The translations under genes and the position numbers were made by a program. From positions 248,001-312,000 of the forward strand of contig NZ_FXBJ01000002.1 of the NCBI RefSeq assembly GCF_900177385.1: a DNA stretch of 64,000 bases, written 5' to 3'. Of the stretch, positions 19,157-27,161 are shown piece after piece; position 1 is the first letter of the stretch, and each line of letters opens with the position of its first letter. The notes below the pieces were generated by a model that was not told the DNA's origin, made no database searches, and saw only the letters and a list, made by a program, of their open reading frames with translations. This stretch comes from Carnobacterium iners (lineage in GTDB: Bacteria > Bacillota > Bacilli > Lactobacillales > Carnobacteriaceae).

Positions 19157-19875
19157 CGTTTTGGAACCTCAAATTTATAACCAAATCCTCTTACTGTACG
19201 AATATAATTCGGTTTTTTAGTATCTAATTCTATTTTTTCTCTAATATGACTAATATGAGCATCTACAATTCTTGTCTCTCCTATATAATCAAAATTCCAA
19301 ATAGCGTTTAACAATTGTTCACGACTTAAAACACGATTTAATCGTTTTGACATGTACAGTAACAATTCAAACTCTTTCGGGGTTAACTCAATCTCTTTTT
19401 CGCGAACAATTACTTTATATTGACTAGGAAAAATACAAATCTCTCCAATTATAATTTTCTCGTTGTTGTCTTCTTTTTCTTTGTTTTTACTCTTATCTAT
19501 AGCTATCTCTGGTTGAATACGGCGCATGATAGCCTTCATTCTCGCTAACACTTCTCTTGGGCTAAATGGTTTTGTCATGTAGTCATCTGCGCCTAGTTCT
19601 AGCCCTATGATTTTATCTAGTTCATCATCTTTAGCTGTCAGAATCATAATGGGTGTATCATTTTTTTCTTGACGCAACTTTTTACAAACTTCCATACCAT
19701 CCATTGAAGGCATCATTAAATCTAAAAGGATAAAATCATATTCGTTTGCTAAGGCTAAATTATATCCTATTAATCCATCTAACGCTGTCTGTACCTGATA
19801 ACCCTCTTTTTCTAAATTAAAAGTCAATAGAGTTAATATCGATTGTTCATCATCAACGATTAAAACCTTCTTCAT
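19153..19875 (-). CDS. phoP: Phosphate regulon response regulator PhoP
   Basis: A 240-residue OmpR-family regulator. The receiver domain (1-120) has the acidic pair D8/D9, phosphorylated Asp52 in DFILLDLMMPSMDG, and Lys in DDYMTKPFSPRE. The DNA-binding winged helix (about 140-238) has ELTPKEFELLLYMSKRLNRV and VDAHISHIREKIE. A lysine/glutamate-rich linker of about 15 residues sits between. The likely target is the 11-bp-phased box before pstS. phoR overlaps its 3' end; a 49-bp gap separates it from the PDZ gene upstream. Confidence 0.92.
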   Translation of the reverse strand: MKKVLIVDDEQSILTLLTFNLEKEGYQVQTALDGLIGYNLALANEYDFILLDLMMPSMDGMEVCKKLRQEKNDTPIMILTAKDDELDKIIGLELGADDYMTKPFSPREVLARMKAIMRRIQPEIAIDKSKNKEKEDNNEKIIIGEICIFPSQYKVIVREKEIELTPKEFELLLYMSKRLNRVLSREQLLNAIWNFDYIGETRIVDAHISHIREKIELDTKKPNYIRTVRGFGYKFEVPKR

Positions 19876-19924
19876 AATTTTCCTCCACCTAATAAGTACA
19901 AATTTTTAATCTTATTTTATCGGT

Positions 19925-21115
19925 TTATAGTAATACTACACCAATTTCATGTGGTGAGTCTGCATAAAGAGCCGTCTCAGTCAATCTTAACTCTCCATCT
20001 GGTCCCTTTACTTTTAAGTGACAATATACGCTATTTTTTGATAAAGCTTGATAAAAATCATCTTCTGTTTCTAATTTTTGATTATTACAAGAGACAATTG
20101 TATCTCCTACTAGTATCTTCATCTTTTCAGCTGGTGTATCAGGACGAACGGCAATCACTTTAACTCCATCGTTTGCAGCTCCAAATAAAAATGTCCAATT
20201 GTTTTCGCGGCGGCGATGGCGATATAAAACAAGGAAACCACCTAAGAGTAATAAAAGCAGTCCTGCAATTCCTGCATAGACAGTCCAAATAGAACCAACA
20301 GCTAGCAGTGTCGTTAAACCTACTAAGATTGAAAAGTCTCTAACTAACAAGCTTACAGCCTCTTTAGGAAGCTGTGTGTTGACTGTTATACGCATACCTA
20401 TTAAAACTGGTAATAAGAAAAAAGAATACTGTTGATTTCCAAGAGCAAATACCGGCCACCAATCAAATAATGCACCAAAACTTTCACCTGGAATAATCAT
20501 TAGCAAGGGCACAAACCAAAAAGGTTTAACTTGGTAGTAAGCTATTTTTTTACCACGCTTTGTCTGTAAGAACCAAGGAGTTAATTTTTTATCGGCTTGT
20601 TTTTTAATCACAATTAGTGAAGTGCTAACTAAAAAGACGGTTATAAAAAGTACATTTGTCACTAAATGAGCATTAACCCATTGTGCTTGCTCAAAAGGCT
20701 GATACCATCCTTTAGGTAAAAAAGTTAAAGGAGTTTCAATTCTAAGTGTTTTTATTCCGAGTATAATTAACGTCGCTAAAGGAAAGGTAAATAGTGGACT
20801 AATAAATCGGTAACCACCAATTAACAATACAATAGCTACCAATTCGTAGATGATAATCCAATCCATTGTGATAGGAATACCGATTATACTAATTAACAGA
20901 GAGCCTATCAAACCAGTAATTAGGCCAAATAGTATATAGTTTTTCAATTCATATAGTTCTTTATAGATAGCTACTCGATGACTTAGCCTCTCATTTTTAA
21001 TTCTTTTGTAACTTGTCATAATTGCTATAATTAATCCTACTAAAAATACTGGTTGAATAAAGAATACAAGTAAAGCTATTAAAAAATTTATAGTTAGTTG
21101 CATACACACTTTCAT
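19925..21115 (-). CDS. MinJ-like polytopic membrane protein with C-terminal PDZ domain
   Basis: A 396-residue protein. Residues 1-300 contain about eight to ten hydrophobic helices; residues 310-396 form a PDZ domain (GVKVIAVRPDTPAEKMKILVGDTIVSCNNQ). In Bacillus subtilis MinJ has the same architecture, bridges DivIVA to MinCD at the septum and poles, and its gene sits near ftsE-ftsX-prfB-secA, as here. I infer a MinJ-like scaffold; no MinCD or DivIVA genes are in the window to test this. It is directly upstream of phoP on the same strand, and an IS4-family element begins about 80 bp before its start. Confidence 0.75.
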   Translation of the reverse strand: MKVCMQLTINFLIALLVFFIQPVFLVGLIIAIMTSYKRIKNERLSHRVAIYKELYELKNYILFGLITGLIGSLLISIIGIPITMDWIIIYELVAIVLLIGGYRFISPLFTFPLATLIILGIKTLRIETPLTFLPKGWYQPFEQAQWVNAHLVTNVLFITVFLVSTSLIVIKKQADKKLTPWFLQTKRGKKIAYYQVKPFWFVPLLMIIPGESFGALFDWWPVFALGNQQYSFFLLPVLIGMRITVNTQLPKEAVSLLVRDFSILVGLTTLLAVGSIWTVYAGIAGLLLLLLGGFLVLYRHRRRENNWTFLFGAANDGVKVIAVRPDTPAEKMKILVGDTIVSCNNQKLETEDDFYQALSKNSVYCHLKVKGPDGELRLTETALYADSPHEIGVVLL

Positions 21116-21198
21116 CCTCTCAACTTCAATTTTTTTTAAAGGTTGGTTATCTCCTAAGAGTTTATTCTATTACTTTAAAATTATTGTATAAAATCTTC

Positions 21199-22583
21199 AC
21201 TAGTGTTGCATGAAACATTGTATGTTTCACAAATTTGTTTATATTATTCCAATATGCAAAAAAGTCCTTTATACTGAACTCAGATGACTCATCCAAGACC
21301 AATAAAAAGGACCCAACACATGGATAAGTATAAAACAAATTCTGCTTTTAATAAATGGTTTTCTTCCATTAAGCTAAATCTTTTACCAAGCCCTATTCAA
21401 AAAAAGATTGTTGACTTTGATAAATACCATAAGAAACTTAGTTTCTTCCAAGCTCTTCAACTTTTTCTTCATGGAATCAATGACGAAAAAGAAAGTCTTA
21501 GAGAGATGGATGCGGCTTTTGTTTCGAAAGAACTTCAAAAAGAAATGGATATGACTAGTATCAGTTATTCTCAGCTCTCTAGAACTCTCTCAAAAATAGA
21601 TTCAGAGATTCTTTTAGCCATTTTTAGTCAGCTAGTTAGTCAGGCTAAAAATAAAAGGCCCGTAACGAAACGAAATAGTCTCTACCTAATTGATTCTTCG
21701 ACGTTTTCACTTAACCAAAACCTTTATCAATGGGCTGATTTTCGTAAAACAAAATCAGGAGTTAAGCTTCACTTAAAACTCTGCTTTATGGATAATGAAC
21801 ATCTTTACCCAGATGAATTTACACTGACTAACGCCGTCGAGCACGATACAAATCAGTTAGAAGTATTGGTTAATCAACCTGAAGCGACTTATGTGTTTGA
21901 TCGCGGTTACCTTGATTTTGAACGATTAGATACGATGCACTCGCAGGGCTACTTCTTTGTGACAAGAATCAAAAAGAATACAAAAGTTCATGTTTTAGAA
22001 CCATTAGTAGCTTCCAAGAGTGAGTCCGTTATCAGCGACCAAATGGTCGCATTAGGTGCTCAGAACCATCTAACGTCCAGATTTCGTTTAGAAACCGTTC
22101 AAGATAAAAAGGGGAAAACTCTCCAGTTTATTACCAATCGTTTTGACTGCTCCTCTACTGACATTGCAGAAATGTGCAAAGCACGTTGGCAAATAGAGCT
22201 GTTCTTCAAGCATATTAAACAACATATGACGATTAAAAAGTTTTTTTCGAGAAGTGAAAAAGGGGTTGTCAATCAGCTGATTTTAGCCATGATTGCCAGT
22301 TTATTAACCTATTTGATTAAGTTAAAAACAAAAAGTAACCAGTCTGTTTTCCAAATCAAACGATTTTTTCGTTATCTGTTATTTCAACCGGCAGAAGAAT
22401 GGTTTAATCTTTTGATACCGACTTAGATCCTTAAAGAAAGGGTGTCCGTTGGTAATGGAATCAGTTGAATAAGCAAAATTTTCTGGAAATAGTCATCTTT
22501 TGCGTAAGCACTCCCTTTTTTTGCCTTTTTTCAGAAAAACAAGAAATGAGGTCAAATTAAGCTATGTTTATGCAACACTAGTG
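21199..22583 (+). mobile_element. Intact IS4-family insertion sequence (1385 bp)
   Basis: Terminal inverted repeats CACTAGTGTTGCAT (left, from 21199) and its exact complement (right, ending 22583). The 8-bp direct repeat AAAATCTT flanks both sides (21191-21198 and 22584-22591). A single full-length transposase gene lies inside. Ends and target duplication are perfect, so the insertion is recent and probably functional. It separates the MinJ-like gene from the ftsEX-endopeptidase operon. Confidence 0.93.
21320..22426 (+). CDS. IS4-family transposase
   Basis: DDE transposase of 368 residues if started at the ATG at 21320, which has AAAAAGG at a good distance; an in-frame ATG at 21284 has no ribosome site. 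The catalytic Asp residues are in LYLIDSSTFSL and TYVFDRGYLDFE, and the catalytic Glu in ARWQIELFFKHIKQHMTIKKF, the Y/R-E-K signature of IS4. No frameshift or stop was found, so the element appears competent. Confidence 0.92.
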   Translation: MDKYKTNSAFNKWFSSIKLNLLPSPIQKKIVDFDKYHKKLSFFQALQLFLHGINDEKESLREMDAAFVSKELQKEMDMTSISYSQLSRTLSKIDSEILLAIFSQLVSQAKNKRPVTKRNSLYLIDSSTFSLNQNLYQWADFRKTKSGVKLHLKLCFMDNEHLYPDEFTLTNAVEHDTNQLEVLVNQPEATYVFDRGYLDFERLDTMHSQGYFFVTRIKKNTKVHVLEPLVASKSESVISDQMVALGAQNHLTSRFRLETVQDKKGKTLQFITNRFDCSSTDIAEMCKARWQIELFFKHIKQHMTIKKFFSRSEKGVVNQLILAMIASLLTYLIKLKTKSNQSVFQIKRFFRYLLFQPAEEWFNLLIPT

Positions 22584-22693
22584 AAAATCTTGTTAAATAA
22601 GATTCACTTTCTTATAGCGTACCTATTTTAAGGACAAATGTAAATTAGAAATGGTATTTTTTTTACATTATTGAGAAATAAGCTTATTAACAG

Positions 22694-22746
22694 AAAAAAC
22701 TTGAGATAAAAACACTTTAAAAGTGCTTTTTATCTCAAGTTTTTTG
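22694..22746 (-). terminator. Terminator after the CwlO-like gene
   Basis: Long perfect hairpin with arms AAAACTTGAGATAAAAA-CACTT and their complement around a four-base loop, with T runs on both strands. It lies 50 bp after the endopeptidase stop codon and ends the ftsEX operon. Confidence 0.88.
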
Positions 22747-22794
22747 GTCGCATTTAGGGACGACAGTTTAGTTTTTGATTAGAAAAAATAGTAA

Positions 22795-23952
22795 CTAGTT
22801 TACTCGACCATATCCAACAACATATTTCCCCCAATAGTATTCATTAATTTGGGCTACGGCTACGCCAGAAGAAGATTGTGCTCCGATAAAACTACCATTA
22901 CCTAAGTAAATAGCAACGTGATCAATGCTTCCTGTTTGATTAAAGAATACTAAATCACCAGGTTTAGCTTCTGATTGAGAAATTTTTGTTGATGCAGAAT
23001 ATTGTGCACTTGCTGTACGCGGTAAGCTAACTCCAACGGAACCAAATGCATACTGAGTAAAACCAGAACAGTCAAAACCTGCAGTTGTTGATCCACCATA
23101 TAAATAAGGTGTTCCTTGAACGCCGAATGCTGCTCCTTGAACGCTTCCCCATGAGTTACTTGAAGCTGGTGGAAGAGATACTGTTGCTTTGCTTTCTGTT
23201 GCTGTTTCTGCTTTCTCTGCTACTACACTCGTATTTATAACTGCAGCATTTTTAACTTGATCAAGTTCTCTTGCTGCTTTTTCAGCAGCTTCTTTTGTTG
23301 CTAATAGTTGTTTTTTTTCATTTTCAACTACTGATTTTTCAGCTGCGATTGTTGCAACTACAGCTTCTTTTTCTAATTGTTGTTGCATTAAATCTGTTTT
23401 AGCTGATTCTAATTTAGCAGCTAAAATTGTTTGGTTTTTTAAAGTTTCTTCATTTTCAGCTTGTTTTTTTGCAACTAGCTCTTTATCTTCTGCTTGTTGT
23501 TTAACTAAACTTTGATTAGCAGAAACAATTTTAGAAACAACCTCTACACGTCCTAAAACATCTGAAAAAGATTCAGATGTTAATAAAAAATCAGCATAGT
23601 TTTGAGTATCGCCGGTTACTTGAATGATACGAGCTTGTTCAGCTAATTTTTCTTTGCGTTCAGTAATAGCCGTATTAAGCTCTTCTATTTGTTGGTTTAA
23701 CTCTTTTAATGTTTTTTGAGTTGCCTTCATTTCAGTCATTAATGAGGCAGCATTTGCTTCATTTTTAGCAATATTGCCTGTAATTTTTAATAATTCATTT
23801 GTGATAGATCCATTTTTACTCTCAAGCTTTTCAATCTTTTCATTTACCGTAGTGAGATTATTGCCAATCTCTGCGCTTGCTGATAAGGGTGCTAAGCAAG
23901 TTGTTGCACCTATTGTTGCTGTCAAAAAAAGAGTTAATAATTTTTTATTCAA
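22795..23952 (-). CDS. Secreted CwlO/PcsB-type peptidoglycan endopeptidase (NlpC/P60)
   Basis: A 385-residue secreted hydrolase. Residues 1-27 are a signal peptide ending ASA. Residues 30-235 are an alanine/glutamate-rich coiled coil of PcsB/CwlO type. After a linker, residues 270-385 form an NlpC/P60 domain with catalytic Cys in TAGFDCSGFTQYAF and His in GSIDHVAIYLGNG. Such enzymes cut between D-Glu and the diamino acid and are activated by FtsEX across the membrane. It follows ftsX by 35 bp in the same operon, which supports that partnership. Production may be controlled by the ftsE promoter, since no separate promoter is evident. Confidence 0.9.
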   Translation of the reverse strand: MNKKLLTLFLTATIGATTCLAPLSASAEIGNNLTTVNEKIEKLESKNGSITNELLKITGNIAKNEANAASLMTEMKATQKTLKELNQQIEELNTAITERKEKLAEQARIIQVTGDTQNYADFLLTSESFSDVLGRVEVVSKIVSANQSLVKQQAEDKELVAKKQAENEETLKNQTILAAKLESAKTDLMQQQLEKEAVVATIAAEKSVVENEKKQLLATKEAAEKAARELDQVKNAAVINTSVVAEKAETATESKATVSLPPASSNSWGSVQGAAFGVQGTPYLYGGSTTAGFDCSGFTQYAFGSVGVSLPRTASAQYSASTKISQSEAKPGDLVFFNQTGSIDHVAIYLGNGSFIGAQSSSGVAVAQINEYYWGKYVVGYGRVN

Positions 23953-23987
23953 TTTTCTTTCCTCCGTTTTCCCTAAATGCTATTTTT

Positions 23988-24875
23988 TTATACTTTTAAA
24001 AATCTTCTAATTGAAATAGATGACCCTAAAGCTCCGATTACTATGCCTATAGCTAACATTGCACTGCCAATTTGGAATAAGAATGGAGAGGGTGTTAATA
24101 ATGCGAAATAGGTTCCTGATAAATAAGTTGTTCCGATATCATAAATGGTTACGTAAAGGAAACTAATAAAAGCGACTGGTATGAATGATCCTATAAAACC
24201 AATCATTGCTCCTTCAATTAAAAATGGCCATCTGATGAACCAGTTTGTTGCTCCAACTAACTTCATGATTTCAATTTCTGTTTTACGAGACATAATCGTG
24301 ATTCGAATCGTATTAGATATTAGAAATACAGCTGTTAAGACTAGCGCCCCGATAATAACAACTCCTACATTTCTAACCGTACTCATCGTTTTAAATAAGT
24401 TATCTGCTGTTGCTCCGCCATAATTTACTTTTGCCACATTCTCTAATGTTTCAGATGTTTTAGCAACAGCTGCAGTGCTTTCAGGTGAATCCGCATTTAC
24501 AATAAATACATCATATAATGGGTTATCGTCGCCTTGGAAAAGATTAAATTCATTCCCGTAACTTCCGACGACTTGTTTCAATTCATTTTCTCTACTAGAA
24601 AACTCAACTTTATCAACCGTTTTTAATGCGTTTAGCTCAGTTTCTAATTTTTTTTGTCCCTTATCGTCAGCAGCTAAGTCAATGTAAACCCGAACACTCA
24701 CGTCATTTTCAATATCCGTAGCTAATTTACTCACATTCATTAACATGGCTACAAAAGATCCAACTAGTAATAAGGTTACGGCTACTGCACTAATAGCTGC
24801 AAGTGACATCCAACCGTTTCTTTTTAAACTTTTCAAACTTTCAATCAAGTGTCTTTTTAATGTTCTAACCTTCAT
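23988..24875 (-). CDS. ftsX: Cell-division ABC permease FtsX
   Basis: A 295-residue membrane protein with a cytoplasmic N-terminus (MKVRTLKRHLIESLKSLKRN), helix 1 at about 21-45, an extracellular domain (about 50-165) and three C-terminal helices, with VGATNWFIRWPFLIEGAMIG before the last pair. The start at 24875 is preferred over one 75 bp upstream because it has GGAGAA at the right spacing and matches FtsX N-termini. It overlaps the ftsE stop by 11 bp, so translation is coupled. Transmits the FtsE ATPase cycle to the extracellular endopeptidase encoded next. Confidence 0.94.
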   Translation of the reverse strand: MKVRTLKRHLIESLKSLKRNGWMSLAAISAVAVTLLLVGSFVAMLMNVSKLATDIENDVSVRVYIDLAADDKGQKKLETELNALKTVDKVEFSSRENELKQVVGSYGNEFNLFQGDDNPLYDVFIVNADSPESTAAVAKTSETLENVAKVNYGGATADNLFKTMSTVRNVGVVIIGALVLTAVFLISNTIRITIMSRKTEIEIMKLVGATNWFIRWPFLIEGAMIGFIGSFIPVAFISFLYVTIYDIGTTYLSGTYFALLTPSPFLFQIGSAMLAIGIVIGALGSSISIRRFLKV

Positions 24876-25554
24876 ATCCGTATTCTCCTTCCAATTGATC
24901 GCGGACAATGCGCCCATTCTCAACCGCAAGTACACGGTGTTTAACGACATTTACGATTTGGCTATTATGAGTCGCCATAATAACTGTTGTTCCCTGTGTG
25001 TTAATTTGTTCTAAAATAGCCATAATTTCCATTGATGTATCCGGATCTAAGTTTCCAGTTGGTTCATCAGCAATCAATACACGAGGCATATTAGCAATTG
25101 CTCTAGCGATTGCTATCCGCTGTTGTTCTCCGCCAGATAGTTCGTTTGGAAACATTCTTATTTTATGTTTTAAACTAACTAAGTCCAATACTTCTAAAAC
25201 ACGTTTTTTAATTACTTTAGGGTTTTTTTCTACTACTTCCATTGCATAAGCAATGTTTTCATATACGGTCATTCTTGGTAATAATTTAAAATCTTGAAAA
25301 ACTACACCAACATGCCGTCTTAAATATGGAATGTCTTTATCTTTCATATTTACTAAATCAAATTCTCCAACTTTAATTGTACCTTTTGTTGCTATTTCTT
25401 CTCGGTAAATCATTTTAATGAACGTCGATTTACCAGCTCCACTTGGGCCAACGACATAAACAAAATCACCTTGTTCAATACGAACGTTTAATCCGTTAAC
25501 TGCTGTGATACCGTTCGGATATTTTTTGTAGACATTTAACATTTCAATCATCAT
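24865..25554 (-). CDS. ftsE: Cell-division ABC ATPase FtsE
   Basis: A 229-residue ABC ATPase with P-loop GPSGAGKST at residues 36-44, the Q-loop in RRHVGVVFQDFKLLPRMTVYENIAYA, signature LSGGEQQRIAIARA, Walker B VLIADEPTGNLDP and switch MATHNSQIVN. First gene of the ftsE-ftsX-endopeptidase operon. AGGTGAT precedes two consecutive ATG codons, so the start is 25554 or 25551. A candidate promoter lies about 130 bp upstream. Confidence 0.95.
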   Translation of the reverse strand: MMIEMLNVYKKYPNGITAVNGLNVRIEQGDFVYVVGPSGAGKSTFIKMIYREEIATKGTIKVGEFDLVNMKDKDIPYLRRHVGVVFQDFKLLPRMTVYENIAYAMEVVEKNPKVIKKRVLEVLDLVSLKHKIRMFPNELSGGEQQRIAIARAIANMPRVLIADEPTGNLDPDTSMEIMAILEQINTQGTTVIMATHNSQIVNVVKHRVLAVENGRIVRDQLEGEYGYEG

Positions 25555-25681
25555 ATCACCTAACTTTTTTTAATTTTCTTATTTGAAGTTTTTTGTCTGT
25601 TTTCACTAATTGTTTTCGGATAAGGAACTATTTTTTATAAAGGGAATGTATGAAAGACTTTCTGTCATCTAATCCTTACTC

Positions 25682-25709
25682 ATTATAGCACCCATGAAAA
25701 TAATGTCTG
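25682..25709 (-). promoter_or_regulatory. Candidate ftsEX promoter
   Basis: On the minus strand a perfect -10 TATAAT (25682-25687) lies 16 bp from CAGACA (25704-25709, four of six matches to TTGACA). It is the best sigma-A signal in the 410-bp gap between prfB and ftsE; the rest of that gap contains the prfB terminator and nothing else I could recognise. Confidence 0.5.
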
Positions 25710-25904
25710 TTGTAGTTTGTTTACAAATGCATTTCACTCCGTCACATTTCTGTAATGAACGGTATTATTTAAAATCAAATGATATCTTTTCTTCTAATTC
25801 ACCATTACCGTTTCACATCGACTAAAAAAAAGGGAATTAACTTGTTATTCATCTAGATAAATAGTATTTTTATGGGTTTAAGATTTTTAATCTGTTTCCA
25901 TTTC

Positions 25905-25942
25905 TACAAAAAAAAATCTGTCAACAGTAAAAGTTTGACAGA
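25905..25942 (-). terminator. Terminator after prfB
   Basis: Minus-strand hairpin with arms TCTGTCAAA and TTGACAGA followed by a run of nine T. It lies 23 bp after the prfB stop. Confidence 0.75.
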
Positions 25943-25964
25943 AATTTGACAGAATTCAATTAAT

Positions 25965-27075
25965 TTAGTTATCTGGTGTTAAAGTACTTCTTAAATAGGC
26001 TTGGATAAACGAATCAATGTCTCCATCCATCACATTTGTAACATTGCCTGATTCATAATTTGTGCGATGATCTTTGACCATCGTATAAGGATGGAAAACA
26101 TAGGATCTAATCTGAGATCCCCAGCCTATTTCTTTTTGTTCTCCTCTTATTTCAGCCATTTCTTGTTCTTTCTTTTTGATGTCTAATTGATGCAACTTAG
26201 CCTTTAACATACCCATCGCTTGATCTCTATTTTTCATTTGCGAACGTTGCGCTTGACTGGCGACAACAATCCCTGTTGGAGTGTGCGTAATTCGAATAGC
26301 CGAGTCTGTTTTGTTGATATGCTGTCCACCAGCTCCACTTGCTCGATAAGTATCTACTCTCAAATCATCTGAATTGATTTCAATATTAATATCTCCTTCT
26401 ATTTCTGGAATAACATCGATAGAAACAAACGACGTATGACGGCGCCCAGCTGAATCAAACGGTGAAATACGAACTAAACGATGAACCCCTTTTTCAGCTT
26501 TTAAATAACCATAGGCATTATGGCCTTTAATTAATAACGTCACACTTTTTATTCCGGCTTCGTCACCAGCCTGGTAATCAAGAGTCTCAACTTTAAACCC
26601 TTTTTTATCAGCCCAACGCGTGTACATACGCAATAACATACTGCCCCAATCTTGTGATTCCGTTCCACCAGCTCCTGGGTGTAACTCAATAATTGCATTG
26701 TTCTTATCATAGGGTTCACTCAATAGCATATCTAATTCATACTGTTCAAGTGTCTGAAAGAAAATCTTACTATCATTTTCTAATTCTTCTTCTAAATCTG
26801 GATCGTTTTCTTCTTTAACCATATCAAGCATGAGCTCTAGTTCTTCCTGTTTATCTTCTAATTGTTTAAAGCTTGTATAGGTTTCTTTCAGCGTATTCGC
26901 TTCATTAATCAAGGCCTGCGCTTTTTGTGCATCATCCCAAAAAGTAGGATTTGTCATTTGATAATCGTATTCAGCAATGTTTTGTTCCATGCTCTCTAAG
27001 TCAAAGAGACCTCCTGAAACCGGCAATCTTTTCTTTCACTGCTTCTACTTTATTTCTAATGTCACTTATTTCCAT
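25965..27075 (-). CDS. prfB: Peptide chain release factor 2 with programmed +1 frameshift
   Basis: Recognises UGA/UAA stop codons and releases the peptide. The first frame starts at 27075 and encodes [24 protein letters not shown], then an in-frame TGA at 27001-27003. The slippery site CTT TGA C (27000-27006) is preceded at the proper short distance by the internal Shine-Dalgarno AGGAGG (27010-27015), the classical prfB autoregulatory signal. After the +1 shift the second frame continues D-LESMEQN to 25965, for about 369 residues. It contains the catalytic GGQ ([17 protein letters not shown]) and the tripeptide anticodon-type region. The break is regulatory, not a mutation. Confidence 0.96.
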
Positions 27076-27105
27076 TCTTATTACCCCTTATCAAAATAAT
27101 TTAGT

Positions 27106-27144
27106 GAGAAAAACACGATTTGCTAATCAAATCGTGTTTTTCTC
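27106..27144 (-). terminator. Terminator after secA
   Basis: Perfect hairpin with arms GAGAAAAACACGATTTG and CAAATCGTGTTTTTCTC around a 5-base loop, between the secA stop and the prfB start. Confidence 0.85.
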
Positions 27145-27161
27145 TTTTTCAACTTTTAGTT

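Noticed and set aside
25965-27075. prfB as a frameshifted pseudogene
   Set aside because: The break is exactly the known CTT TGA C site with an internal Shine-Dalgarno, and both halves are otherwise normal.
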